A stretch of 64,000 bases of DNA from Petasospora fabianii. Lineage: Eukaryota; Ascomycota; Saccharomycetes; Phaffomycetales; Wickerhamomycetaceae. The translations under genes were made by a program, and so were the position numbers. Below, piece after piece: positions 7,160 through 16,964 of this stretch. Each line of letters opens with the position of its first letter. Position 1 is the first letter of the stretch. The notes beneath the pieces are model-generated. The model worked only from the letters and a program-made list of their open reading frames with translations. It ran no database searches and had not been told where the DNA came from. Where the stretch lies: assembly GCA_022641835.1 (NCBI GenBank), contig CP048715.1, forward strand, positions 2,480,001 through 2,544,000. The letters are read 5' to 3'.

Positions 7160-9868
7160 TCAGTCAAGTGAATCACCAGGAACATCATCTTCAATATCGT
7201 CATCCTCAACGTCAGACCATGCTTCCACGTCAACGTCCATATCCTCATTGACATTACCCTCATGGTTAGGCAAGACCTCCAAGCGGTCACCCTTCAAAAT
7301 GATGTTGACAGTCTCCTTATCTTTAATCTGACCCTTGAGAACCAACACAGCCATTCTGTTCAAAATCTCTCTTTCGATCAAGTGGTTCAATGGTCTGGCA
7401 CCCAAGTCTTCAGTGTATCCATTCTTAGCCAAGAAGTCAATTGCTTCCTCAGTCAAGTTAAGCTTGAAGTGCTTATCGTTGGCCTCGAAACGGTCCTCAA
7501 TCTCCTTAATACGAATAGACACAATCTTGTGAATAGCCTTTCTCGAAAGTTTGTTGAACACCACGATGGACGAAATTCTGTTGATGAACTCTGGTCTGAA
7601 ATGAGAACGAACGGTAGACATCACCAATTCCCTTGTAGCATCTGATATCTTGGAGTTTGGCTGGGACAAGATGTACTGGGAACCCAAGTTGGAAGTCATG
7701 ATCACGACCGAGTTCGAGGCGTCAACAACCTTTCCCTGACCGGAAGTAATTCTACCGTCATCAAGTAACTGCAACAATACAGTCAAGACTTCAGGGGCGG
7801 CCTTCTCAACTTCGTCGAACAAGATAACCGAGTATGGCTTTCTGGCAAGCTGATTTGTCAAAAGACCACCCTCTTCGTAACCAATGTAACCAGCCGTGGT
7901 ACCAAGCAACTTAGAAACAGAGTGCTTTTCCATAAGCTCGGAACAGTCAATTCTGATCATGGCGTTGTCATCATTGAACAAGAACTCAGCAAGCTTCTTA
8001 GCCAACTCGGTCTTACCGGAACCGGAAAGACCAAGAAACAAGAATGAAGCTGGCTGCCTTGGGTTGGCCAGACCAGATCTTGACAATCTGATGGCGTTGG
8101 AAACTGCCTTAACAGCAGCACCCTGACCAACAACGGCCTGAGATAAATCTCTTTCCATGTGGATCAGCTTAGCGTTCTCAGACTCAGTCAACTTGTTCAC
8201 TGGGATGCCTGTCAATCTGGCAGCGGTCTCAGCGATGGTGTCGGTATCAACAACGTTCTGGATGAGGGACTGGGAACCGGCCATTGCCTCCTCTTCAGCA
8301 ACCTGCTTCTCCAATTCGGCAATTCTTAACTTGAGTTCTGGAATGGCATAGAATCTCAAATCAGCGGCTGTGTCATTGTCGTAACGACGCTCAGCATCAC
8401 TGGCCTTGGTCTCCAACTCATCCAATCTTCTCTTGGCGGCTGTCAATTCCTCATGACCAGCTCTCTCCTGGTTGTACTTCTCTCTCAAAGGAGCCAATTC
8501 TTCCTCCAAGTTCTGTTCTCTTTGTCTGGCCTGGTTCAATCTTTCCTTGGTGGCAGGATCAGCATCCTGGTCTCTCTCCAAGGCCTTGATCTCAACCTGG
8601 ACAAGCTGGAGTTGACGTTCTTTGTGGTCCAACTCCTCTGGCTTCGAATCACGAGCAACAGCGACACCAGCACATGAGATATCAACCAAATCCAAGGCAG
8701 AATCTGGTAATCTTCTGTATGGCAAGTAGCGTTTAGCCAGCTGAGCAGCAGATACCAATGCAGAGTCCAAGATTCTGACACCATGGTGAATCTCGTACTT
8801 TGGCTGAAGACCTCTCAGGATGGCCACTGTCTCTCTGATGGTTGGTTCCTTGACGTCAATCTTCTGGAAACGTCTCTCAAAGGCACCATCCTTCTCCACA
8901 ATGGATCTATACTCGTTGTTGGTAGTAGCACCGATAACCTTCAAGTTACCCCTGGACAAGGCTGGCTTCAGGATGTTGGCTGCATCATCCTTACCGTTGC
9001 CCATCAACATGTGAATCTCATCGATAAACAAAATGATGAGCTGCTTGGACTGTTCAATCTCCTTCAGGACGCCCTTAAGTCTCTCTTCAAAGTCACCCTT
9101 ATACTTAGCACCAGCGGTCAATGCTGCAAGATCGAGAGAGAACAAACGACATCCCTGCAAGATGCTAGGAACATCATTGTCCAAGATTCTCTGAGCAACA
9201 CCCTCGATGATGGCAGTCTTACCAATACCAGGTTCACCAATAAGACATGGGTTGGACTTGATTCTTCTGGCGAGAACTCTGATAGTGGATCTGATTTCCT
9301 CTTCTCTACCAATGACCGGGTCGAGCTTACCTTGTCTAGCTTGCTCAGTCATGTCAATGGCATATTTGGTGAGGTACTCGAGCTCTTGATTGGTATCAGC
9401 ACTTCTGGAGTCAATTCTCTGGTTACCTCTGAGTTGAAGAATCTGCTGTTTGAGTCCCTCCTGAGTGACAGAGGCTTCTGTAAGAATTGGCTTGATGGAT
9501 GAGTCTTCAATCAATGCAAGGAGAATGTGATCTTGTCCCACAAAGCTGTCCTTTTGCTGCAACTTGAATTTCTGGGACTTCTTGAGGATCTCTCCAGTGG
9601 AGTATGATGGTGTCACTTGGGATGGTGCTGGGTTCTGGGAAGGCGTTCTAACAAGGTATTTGTTCACTGTGCGTTCGAAGAGTTGATAATCAAAACGACC
9701 CTTTTCCAAGAGTGTCTGGAGGTAATTGACAGAACCATCCTCTGGTTTGGTGCAGAATGCTGCAAGTAGGTGGATTGGAAGAAGTTGTGGATGTGCATGC
9801 TCCTCGGCAAGCTTCTGTGCTTGTGTGATGATGGCGAGGGCACGGTCCGTGAATTCTGTATTCTCCAT
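7160..9868 (-). CDS. HSP104: Hsp104 disaggregase (ClpB-type AAA+)
   Basis: 902 aa (yeast Hsp104 is 908). Start at the ATG at 9868 (MENTEFTDRAL). Order of parts: Clp N-domain (~1-150); NBD1 with Walker A GEPGIGKT at about 211-218 and Walker B LFIDEIHML; long coiled-coil middle domain (~410-530, 'RLDELETKASDAERRYD'); NBD2 with Walker A GLSGSGKT near residue 615 and Walker B ILFDEVEKA; acidic C-terminus ending GDSLD, similar to the DDDLD tail that binds TPR co-chaperones. It dissolves protein aggregates with Hsp70 in cytosol and nucleus. Its upstream region has heat-shock-type and STRE-type sites. Confidence 0.98.
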   Translation of the reverse strand: MENTEFTDRALAIITQAQKLAEEHAHPQLLPIHLLAAFCTKPEDGSVNYLQTLLEKGRFDYQLFERTVNKYLVRTPSQNPAPSQVTPSYSTGEILKKSQKFKLQQKDSFVGQDHILLALIEDSSIKPILTEASVTQEGLKQQILQLRGNQRIDSRSADTNQELEYLTKYAIDMTEQARQGKLDPVIGREEEIRSTIRVLARRIKSNPCLIGEPGIGKTAIIEGVAQRILDNDVPSILQGCRLFSLDLAALTAGAKYKGDFEERLKGVLKEIEQSKQLIILFIDEIHMLMGNGKDDAANILKPALSRGNLKVIGATTNNEYRSIVEKDGAFERRFQKIDVKEPTIRETVAILRGLQPKYEIHHGVRILDSALVSAAQLAKRYLPYRRLPDSALDLVDISCAGVAVARDSKPEELDHKERQLQLVQVEIKALERDQDADPATKERLNQARQREQNLEEELAPLREKYNQERAGHEELTAAKRRLDELETKASDAERRYDNDTAADLRFYAIPELKLRIAELEKQVAEEEAMAGSQSLIQNVVDTDTIAETAARLTGIPVNKLTESENAKLIHMERDLSQAVVGQGAAVKAVSNAIRLSRSGLANPRQPASFLFLGLSGSGKTELAKKLAEFLFNDDNAMIRIDCSELMEKHSVSKLLGTTAGYIGYEEGGLLTNQLARKPYSVILFDEVEKAAPEVLTVLLQLLDDGRITSGQGKVVDASNSVVIMTSNLGSQYILSQPNSKISDATRELVMSTVRSHFRPEFINRISSIVVFNKLSRKAIHKIVSIRIKEIEDRFEANDKHFKLNLTEEAIDFLAKNGYTEDLGARPLNHLIEREILNRMAVLVLKGQIKDKETVNIILKGDRLEVLPNHEGNVNEDMDVDVEAWSDVEDDDIEDDVPGDSLD

Positions 9869-9993
9869 AGTCAATTGTGCTTAGTGTGATGTGTGTCTGT
9901 ATTGAGCAGATTCAGGGAATGGAGAGTTTGGGTGTAGATGGTGCGTGCCGGCAATTTTATAGTTGCGAGACTTTTGTGTGGGCCTGCTCGGCT

Positions 9994-10017
9994 GAAACTT
10001 TCTAGAGCTTTCTAGGT
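9994..10017 (-). promoter_or_regulatory. Degenerate heat-shock element cluster before HSP104
   Basis: Alternating GAA/TTC-like units: GAAAC-TTTCTAGAGC-TTTCTAGG, i.e. two TTCTAG half-sites plus a GAA. This resembles Hsf1 sites (nGAAnnTTCn) with mismatches. It lies ~130-150 bp upstream of the HSP104 ATG. Confidence 0.45.
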
Positions 10018-10086
10018 TTTGCGCGAACTAGGCAGAACCTTGTGGAAATTTTAGGCAGGATCGAGAAAAGTCTAGACAGGAACGGT

Positions 10087-10308
10087 AGGGGCACAGGCAG
10101 AAAATGTGGGGCGGGCATGCAAGGCATGTTGGGCATCCTGGGCATGGCCTGATAAGATTCCATCTAGGGAGCGAAGTGCAGGAATAACTGCTGTAAAGGG
10201 GACACAAGTGGAGCTGGATTCGCCATAATCCTAGTATACATGTAAAAAGTCCACTCTCAGCCTCTCGGAATTGGGCCATCTCGATTAAATACCTCCACGT
10301 TTCAGGGG
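10087..10308 (+). promoter_or_regulatory. Three AGGGG stress-response elements (STRE)
   Basis: AGGGG at 10087-10091, 10197-10201 and 10304-10308, all in the same orientation. In S. cerevisiae HSP104 is induced through STREs bound by Msn2/Msn4 as well as by Hsf1. The five-base motif is short, so individual sites are weak evidence. Confidence 0.4.
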
Positions 10309-10644
10309 TCTCTCCGTGTCAGCCGAGCCAATGATTGCTCTCTCTTCCAACAGGGTCAAGGTCCACTATATTTGGCATCCCACTAAAACCGCCCTGCCCT
10401 GCATAACTATGCATTCTTGATTACCTATAACTTCTCTAAGACCTGAATGAGTACTATAAGGCTCTTACTCAGCTTAAAGTGTGATGCTGACTAAGATTTG
10501 ACTTAAGCCTATTGTATGCTTGCGCGAGATGCGGGGTTTGCGATAATAAGATGAGATTCAATGATTGTACAACTCTTTCGTTTTGGGGCTTAAGGCAGCC
10601 TAAATTTCATTCCTAATCTCAGAAGGCGAGGCCAGCTATTCTTT

Positions 10645-11964
10645 ATGTCCGCTAATATCAATCTCGATTTGCATCCGTGGAAGGTCTTCCATGCAGGAGA
10701 CAACATCCACGGTACTGTCAAAATTGACATTCTGTCGAGCCTGAGTGTAACCAACGTCCAAGTCAAGCTAATTGGGCTTGCGTCGACGAGGTATACCCAG
10801 CAATTGGGTCAGTCAACGGTCGTACACGAGGAGGACCATGACCTGGTGTACGATGTGTGCACAATATTTCCACCTTACGCCATGGATGGTGCCATGACAA
10901 GCAAATCTTACACATTACCAGAGGGAAAGACACTCGAATCCCAGTTCCGATTCAAGCTTCCCTTTACAGCTCATTGTGGAGATACCAACTCACGTCTTAG
11001 CTCCCATTTCAATACTTCTTCTCGTGAGCAAGACTTCGCCGTTACGATGAAGCACAATAAGGAAGGCAAACCTGAGAAGCATGCACAGAATTCGATTCTT
11101 CCACCAACATTTATCAAGAGGACCCAACTAAATAGCAACAAAGCCGAAGTTAGCTATTTTATCAAGGTGACTATGCGTCGTTCTTCCAAATTCACCACAA
11201 ACATCCGCAAGACGTTCCCACTGCGATTAAGCATCCCTCCACCAGACCCCTTCCCACATGAGGATCGCGTTATGGTGGTGTCTGACATGCTCAAAGTCTC
11301 GAAAAGAGCTGATGGATCACCAGTTAACCCAGTTAAGCTGCTTTTCAAGTCAAGCTCTGAGAAGTTTGACATTCATTTCCGTCTTGCGTTCTTCAGATCG
11401 AGGTTTGTCTTTCCAGGACAACGGATCAAGCCTTACGTGTTAGTGTTGAGTGATACGTCGCCATACACATTCCAGAGTGATGGCAATGAAAAGAAGGAGA
11501 GTGTCACGAACTCAAATGGTATGGGTGTTTTGTATATCAAGAAATACTCCCTGAAACTTGATACTAGGACGATCTTTTACACAGATGGAATCAAGGAGAA
11601 ATCAAAGAGCAGTGTGGAGCTTGCTGCTGACTCAAAACCACAAAAATTTGACCTGGCAGACATGGTGCTTATTGAGGAAGTCCCGCTAAGCTGGATGTTG
11701 GGTACTTATTCAATGAAGTATGGTCTTGATATTTCCGGGTTGTTTGAGGATGTTGTTTTGCCAGATCTTGTCCCAACCTTTCAAACTTGTACCATTGATC
11801 ACAATCACTGGATGGAGCTTGTTATCAAAATTGGATCAAGCGCTGATGTATGGGCCAGCTCGGTCAAGGTAAAGCTGCCACACAGTTGTGTGGTTGTTGG
11901 TCGTGCTCCGCAGACGGAGCCGGATGAGGTTCTTCCCTCTTATAACGAGTCAAAAAATAATTAA
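10645..11964 (+). CDS. Alpha-arrestin (ART family) ubiquitin-ligase adaptor
   Basis: 439 aa, ATG at 10645. The N-terminal arrestin domain opens with 'NLDLHPWKVFHAGDNIHGTVKIDILSSLSVTNVQVKLIG'. The second arrestin half includes 'LPPTFIKR', 'EVSYFIKVTMRRS' and 'IPPPDPF'. Near the C-terminus EVLPSYNES contains LPSY, an accepted variant of the PY motif that binds WW domains of Rsp5-type HECT ligases. Such adaptors send plasma-membrane transporters for endocytosis. It resembles the single-domain-pair yeast arrestins (Art10-like), but I cannot assign an orthologue. It is divergent from HSP104. Confidence 0.75.
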   Translation: MSANINLDLHPWKVFHAGDNIHGTVKIDILSSLSVTNVQVKLIGLASTRYTQQLGQSTVVHEEDHDLVYDVCTIFPPYAMDGAMTSKSYTLPEGKTLESQFRFKLPFTAHCGDTNSRLSSHFNTSSREQDFAVTMKHNKEGKPEKHAQNSILPPTFIKRTQLNSNKAEVSYFIKVTMRRSSKFTTNIRKTFPLRLSIPPPDPFPHEDRVMVVSDMLKVSKRADGSPVNPVKLLFKSSSEKFDIHFRLAFFRSRFVFPGQRIKPYVLVLSDTSPYTFQSDGNEKKESVTNSNGMGVLYIKKYSLKLDTRTIFYTDGIKEKSKSSVELAADSKPQKFDLADMVLIEEVPLSWMLGTYSMKYGLDISGLFEDVVLPDLVPTFQTCTIDHNHWMELVIKIGSSADVWASSVKVKLPHSCVVVGRAPQTEPDEVLPSYNESKNN

Positions 11965-12427
11965 TGACACCGAAAAATTTCATCAATGACTAAATGTATG
12001 AGCCCCCAGGAGTTGCCTTGAGTGTAGACCGTTTAGCAAGTGGCACCTGACATGAGGATCTTTTGATCTGCGGTTGGGAACTCCAGGGCATGATAGAACG
12101 CGTATAATAGTTCGCTGTTTCTAATATCGTGACCATTTCACTACAGAGACAACCTTCGTCTACAGAGACAACTTGTATCGTCCTAATATGTGTGAAAGAA
12201 GCAGAAACTAGACTCTTGCGCAAATATATGCATTGCTCAACCTGCCAAAACCCCAGTCGCGCCCATACCAAATACGTAAGGGCACTCTGTGGATACGCGT
12301 GAAGGCCCACTAAGGTGCTTCATAACCAAACAGGCATTGATAGCCAGCTATTATAAAGTGAAAATGTTTCTCAAAGTGAGAGAGATACACATTGAGATGA
12401 AGATTACGCCCCTTTATTATCCAGACA
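11965..12427. other. Intergenic region, arrestin gene to F-box gene
   Basis: 463 bp, tandem orientation. A TATA-like TTATAAAG lies near 12350, ~75 bp before the F-box start. A minus-strand open frame of 106 codons inside it has no recognisable features and I do not call it. Confidence 0.5.
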
Positions 12428-14227
12428 ATGCACTGGCTGACAAGGCTCCCGAATGAGATCCTCTTTCAGGTTCTCCGCAACCTGGACAGTTGGGATATCA
12501 ACAACATGCTTGCCATACCGCTGTTTCAACGTCGTTTTGAAGGCCTTTTCTGGCTGATAACTGATTCAAAAGTGCCTCTCCACCGTCACGTACAGGACCG
12601 AATACATGTTGATCGGTGGTGGGACGCGTCAAAGTCTATCGGGTGCACCTTTCAGTCCATCATAGAGATACACTCGCTCTCGAACTTCTCAGACACGATG
12701 CTTAACGAGATTCAAAAGCATTTCTTCTCCATAAATATCATAATATTGAAGCATTATCATGCAGCAATATCATCCGATCAACCATTTTCCATAAATGAGC
12801 TCGGTCCTCGTGTTCGAAGTCTCACATTTGAGAACCTCACGAGCGTCTCTTTCAGGGACACAGTCGTTGATCCGTCCAGGACCAAGTTTCCGTTTGTCAC
12901 TCTTATGACACTTGATAATGTGTGGATTACACCAGCCGCTACGAAGCTCCAGGCCCCAAACTTGATAGATCTTGAGGTCCATGGTCGGTTCTTCTCCGTT
13001 GACCGGGCGATTGATTATGAGAACACTAGACTGAAAAGGTTGATGCTACATTGCATTCAGGACATGGATGTATGGAAGGATATCAACTGCCCATCATTAG
13101 AATCTATCGAAATCGATGTGGCCTCGATGGTTATCTTCAAGAATCTGAAATTTGAGAATTTGCAAGTGATGACTATCGACAGTACTAATGTGGAGCTGTT
13201 TGCGTACGCTGACCTCCCACAGGTCCAGTTTTTGGTGATATTTAACTCCGATGCTGGTCTATCAATTCATGATATCAATGCACCAAGGCTGCGCAGACTT
13301 TACTTATCTACTAACACCATTGAAAAGATGTACGACATGAATATCGCCTCGCTTCAAGATGGGCACTTTGGACAGCACGCAGAGGAGCTCTTTCTGCAAA
13401 ATTCGGACAACATTGACACTTCAATACTTCATAGTCTTCAGTCTGCTGTAATTGAGCATACGTCCAGTATTCTTGAGCATACACCCAATCTGACAGCCCT
13501 AACAGTGCTTCGCCCATTCTTCATGAAGGACACGTACGATCTTCCGAAGCTAACCACATTAACGATCGAGCCCGATTGCACATCATATATTCATCTCTTT
13601 CCACAGAGTCTTTTCCAGAGTATCAAAAAGATCTGCCTCAAAGACATGTCAATGCTCATCGACTTACCATATATCCATTTCCACTCCCCAAACCTTACGA
13701 ATGTAACATTGGAGGACCACTACATGAGCAGGTTACACAACGCAGCTATTCCAAATATTGAAACATTGGAGGTTCATTCATTTTCTGACCCACAAAATGT
13801 CTTCGTCCCTAACGAGGTGTCTGTGAAAGGGTGTGTATTTCCTGATGTAGTGGAGTTCAAGGCAGAGAACTACACGGTAAACCCATCTGTAAGGTTTTCC
13901 GAATTAGAGTTCATTGCTCCATTGATGAAGTATATGTCTGTTGTGGGACTCAGGATTGAGCTACTTGATGTGTCTAGATTTGAAAAGCTCGAGAAACTGG
14001 TGGCTACTGGTGGAGTGCATCGTGTTGTCCTCGGAGGGGGTATCTGCTTGGAGGCACTGGATTTGAGTGAAAATGAGTGCTTGGAGGATGTAAAGAGTGG
14101 GAAGTTAGAAAAACTGAAGTCACTTGAGTGCACAGGAACTGGATATTTTGCATACCACGAGCTTGATGCGCCGTTATTGGAGAAGGTCGTTCTCGATAAG
14201 GAGGTTAAGTTTATTGAGATATCATAA
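12428..14227 (+). CDS. F-box protein with leucine-rich-repeat-like C-terminus, target unknown
   Basis: 599 aa, ATG at 12428. Residues ~3-45 (LTRLPNEILFQVLRNLDSWDI...) fit an F-box: L-P-x-E-I-L, then V-L-x-N-L, then the hydrophobic second helix. It should therefore bind Skp1 in an SCF ubiquitin ligase. The rest is a long run of short beta-strand-like units ('LPQVQFLVIFNSD', 'APRLRRLYLSTN', 'IPNIETLEVHSF', 'LEALDLSENECLEDV'), suggesting an irregular LRR solenoid for substrate binding. No membrane segment or signal peptide. I do not recognise a specific orthologue; rapid divergence is common in this class. Confidence 0.75.
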   Translation: MHWLTRLPNEILFQVLRNLDSWDINNMLAIPLFQRRFEGLFWLITDSKVPLHRHVQDRIHVDRWWDASKSIGCTFQSIIEIHSLSNFSDTMLNEIQKHFFSINIIILKHYHAAISSDQPFSINELGPRVRSLTFENLTSVSFRDTVVDPSRTKFPFVTLMTLDNVWITPAATKLQAPNLIDLEVHGRFFSVDRAIDYENTRLKRLMLHCIQDMDVWKDINCPSLESIEIDVASMVIFKNLKFENLQVMTIDSTNVELFAYADLPQVQFLVIFNSDAGLSIHDINAPRLRRLYLSTNTIEKMYDMNIASLQDGHFGQHAEELFLQNSDNIDTSILHSLQSAVIEHTSSILEHTPNLTALTVLRPFFMKDTYDLPKLTTLTIEPDCTSYIHLFPQSLFQSIKKICLKDMSMLIDLPYIHFHSPNLTNVTLEDHYMSRLHNAAIPNIETLEVHSFSDPQNVFVPNEVSVKGCVFPDVVEFKAENYTVNPSVRFSELEFIAPLMKYMSVVGLRIELLDVSRFEKLEKLVATGGVHRVVLGGGICLEALDLSENECLEDVKSGKLEKLKSLECTGTGYFAYHELDAPLLEKVVLDKEVKFIEIS

Positions 14228-14430
14228 GGAGTCAAAAAGAGCTACAGTAACTGTTGAAATTTGAATGTAGATTGAATAAACACCGGAAACCCAAGGTAGC
14301 CATTAAAAGCAAAAAAACACAAGTCATAAAAGCAATCCAAGTCTATGGAGGCAGTGGTCGTGATCATGAGGGATCAATCAATGCATGATGTAGTTTAGTC
14401 CCAGAAGCTGAGCCAAGCGTGAAAGCACAC

Positions 14431-14679
14431 TTAGTAGTGTGGTGGAGTGGTATGGTTGTTTAAGTGAGCCTTGTTGACGACAGCCTTGAGCCAGAATGGA
14501 TGACTGAGGAGACCACCGACCACGAGACCCCACTGGAAGATCACTGGTACCTTCTTGGCGTAGAGCCCGAGGTAAGACATAACGGTGGATGGGTTAACAG
14601 TAACTCTGATGTGACTTGGAGTAGCACTGGCGGAACCGGCAAGGGTGGCTGCGGATCTGGCGATAAGAGTGGAGAACAT
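14431..14679 (-). CDS. Small predicted mitochondrial inner-membrane protein, unidentified
   Basis: 82 aa, ATG at 14679. The first ~18 residues (MFSTLIARSAATLAGSASA) have Arg, Ser and Ala and no acid, as in a mitochondrial presequence. One hydrophobic segment follows (about 45-62, VPVIFQWGLVVGGLLSHPFW), with short basic/His-rich ends (NKAHLNNHTTPPHY). A TATA-like TATAAATA lies ~100 bp upstream on the minus strand (14783-14776). The size and layout suit an accessory subunit of a respiratory complex or ATP synthase. I do not recognise which; a likeness to the ~9.5 kDa complex I subunit is only a guess. It is convergent with the F-box gene. Confidence 0.65.
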   Translation of the reverse strand: MFSTLIARSAATLAGSASATPSHIRVTVNPSTVMSYLGLYAKKVPVIFQWGLVVGGLLSHPFWLKAVVNKAHLNNHTTPPHY

Positions 14680-15468
14680 TGTTGTAGTGTGTAGTTGGTG
14701 ATGTAAGCAGTTAAAGCTGATGATGGAAGGAGATTGCCAAAGTTTCCTGAGACATGAGAAGGAGGGAATGCAAAGTATTTATAGGAAAAAAGGGTACAAA
14801 CTACATCGGGGCTGACCCGATCGCCGTCTCTCCGAATTTAGCCTGTGGTAGTGATGTCTGGCTGGGAGGTCCTTGGTCAAGATGAGGGCCAGCAGCAAGT
14901 GGTGTGACTTTTGCATTCCGGCTTTTTATGGGCCATTTTACTCGGAAAATTGACGCAAAAACTACATTAATAGATATTGAAGGCTTTATTAAGCTAGATT
15001 TGCCATTAAAATCCTCAATGTATCATTAATATTGGTCTTTAAAGCTATAAAACATCTCCATCATGACCCCAGAAAGTCGTGTCCGTACCGCGCCCATCGC
15101 TAAAAATCACGTTACTTTGGAGTGGTTCGATTTTGTTCTCTGATGGAAGCCGGACAAAGCAGGAGAAGACTACAGCGTGTGGGCCAAAACAGCCTTGACA
15201 GTGGAATTCTCATTGCATACTAGTTGTGCCACCAGTATGCATAAGCGTCGAGGAGCACGAACAGCACCGGTAAAGTTCCGATGAACCCCGTTATCTCATA
15301 CATGGGTTGTACTGATGTGCCCTTACCGCTACCTGCTGTTTTTCGTGTAGGCCAATGATTACGTAACACAGCACCGGGACGCACTGACGCATTTGATGCG
15401 TTAACCTCTGGTTAACGCTGGTACTTTATCTCCTCCGTTGGGCCCCTGTTGAACAGCACAGACGTGGG
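14680..15468. promoter_or_regulatory. Divergent promoter region, small mitochondrial protein / PUS9-type gene
   Basis: 789 bp. Contains the minus-strand TATA-like box at 14776-14783, an AT-rich core (14950-15060) and, 51 bp before the PUS9-type ATG, a perfect 9-bp inverted repeat at 15398-15418 (listed separately). No gene seen. Confidence 0.5.
15398..15418. repeat. Perfect inverted repeat, 9-bp arms with 3-bp spacer
   Basis: Arms GCGTTAACC (15398-15406) and GGTTAACGC (15410-15418) are exact reverse complements around TCT. It lies 51 bp upstream of the PUS9-type start codon, so it is either a binding site for a dimeric factor or, if transcribed, a strong 5' UTR hairpin. Confidence 0.7.
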
Positions 15469-16601
15469 ATGGATGAGATGCCGCAGTATGTTGTGACAAA
15501 CGGGCTCAGGAAGGTCCTTCCGCACTGGCACACCGGCGTGTCCTTCGTCAAGGGCCGCTGGTTGGGCAGAACCATCTTGGACGTTCTGCAGACCGAGTTC
15601 AGGTCAAGGAATGTGGACTTCTACGTACGTATGGCCCTTCAGTCCATGATCTGACACAATTAACCTTGTACTAACGACTCTTATAGCACAATGAGATTCT
15701 GAAGGAGAGAATACAGATTGTACGAAAGGGATTACACATTACTGGCCCTGATCTCATAGATCTTCAGCTTGAGAACAAAGATGTTTTGCACCTCACAGCG
15801 CACAAACACGAACCACTTGTCGTTCATCAAGACATTATCCCCATAATACATGAGTCAGACTCTATTGTGGTAGCCAATAAGCCGTCAAGCATCCCTGTCC
15901 ATCCGACAGGAAGGTACTACAATAACACCTTAACAGAACTTCTCAAATTACAATTGGACATCCCAAACATCTACCCCTGCCACCGTCTCGACAAACTTAC
16001 ATCTGGTGTCCTTATTTTAGGTAAGACGTCCAAGGTTGCTGGTGAAATCCAGCTTCAAATCAAGAATAGAGACGTCCAAAAGCAATATCTCGCTCGAGTC
16101 ACGGGCCAATTCCCATCTCAACCACTCGTATGCAACATCCCAGTGGGCAACATTGACACCAAACTCGGGTTTGAGTGCGGTGTGCGAGATCGAAAACCAG
16201 CCACCACAGAGTTCACGCAATTGAGATATAACCCGACGCTAAACGAATCGATTGTGCTCTGTAAACCATTAACTGGGCGAACCCATCAGATCCGAATGCA
16301 CCTCAACTATCTCAACCATCCGATTGTCAATGATCCACTATACGGTCCATTAGGATCCAAAATAAGGCACGAGTTGATGAACTCCGATGTTGTCACCACG
16401 GAGCAGTTTGAAAGGTTGAACCAGGAGAACATGGATAGGCTGATGACACTCAAGAGCACAGCTGGTGTGTGTGAAGAGTGTGGCGAGGAATTATTCGATG
16501 AGCCCACGAAGGAGGAGTTGGTGCTGTGGTTGCATGCTTACAAGTATTCGTTTGATGGCCAGCATTTTGAGACTGCCGAGCCAGACTGGTGTGATATATA
16601 G
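15469..16601 (+). CDS. PUS9: PUS9/RIB2-type tRNA pseudouridine-32 synthase, two exons
   Basis: Joined exons 15469-15624 and 15687-16601 give 356 aa. The intron is 62 nt: donor GTACGT, branch TACTAAC at 15669-15675, acceptor ATAG. The N-terminal part (residues ~8-52, 'GLRKVLPHWHTGVSFVKGRWLGRTILDVLQTEF') is typical of yeast Rib2/Pus9/Pus8. The RluA-type catalytic core carries HRLDKLTSG with the catalytic Asp at 154, plus 'CKPLTGRTHQIRMHL' and 'NDPLYG'. It makes pseudouridine 32 in tRNA. Rib2 carries an extra C-terminal deaminase domain for riboflavin synthesis; this protein stops at EPDWCDI without it. It is therefore Pus9-like (mitochondrial) or a cytosolic Pus8-like enzyme. No clear presequence is visible. 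Confidence 0.88.
15625..15686 (+). other. Intron of the PUS9-type gene
   Basis: Donor GTACGT, branch TACTAAC (15669-15675), acceptor TTATAG; 11 nt from branch site to acceptor. Phase 0, joining VDFY to HNEIL. Confidence 0.88.
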
Positions 16602-16964
16602 CATGTCTCATCTTACATACACTAGTAACAGCCACCAAAAGTTTCGCATTATTGTATTTGAAGGGTATCAGTGCTAGTTCGCAGTATTACAGTCATGTAC
16701 CAGATCTTACTGCTAGTAGTAGTCAGTGTCAGACAAGATAATTATATTGGAACATAAGTGTATGTATAGGATAAGAACCAAATATTGAATGTGCCAAACA
16801 GTGTGCAGCGAGAACCAATCAAAAGTTCACAGCTCATGATCTAAGCTGCATCAAAGAACAAGAGTATTCACAGGTATAAAAAAGCAGAGAAAAAATTAAA
16901 GAAAAGCACGAACGAAAGGCAAAATTGGACAGCAACTGCAATATATCATAATCATGAAAAAAAA
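16602..16964. other. Convergent intergenic region, PUS9-type gene / PUF3
   Basis: 363 bp of A/T-rich 3' flank for both genes. No gene or clear element seen; no UGUA[ACU]AUA site found by eye. Confidence 0.5.

Larger units (their letters stand above)
9869..10644. promoter_or_regulatory. Divergent promoter region HSP104 / arrestin gene
   Basis: 776 bp. The HSP104-proximal part holds a degenerate heat-shock element at 9994-10017 and AGGGG stress elements (listed separately). The arrestin side is AT-rich with no clear TATA box. I see no gene in it. Confidence 0.6.

Noticed and set aside
8783-9502. 239-codon frame opposite HSP104
   Set aside because: Antisense shadow of the conserved NBD1 coding sequence.
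10028-10279. Cys-rich 83-codon minus-strand frame in the HSP104 promoter
   Set aside because: No homology features, and it overlaps HSP104 regulatory sites; looks like a chance frame.
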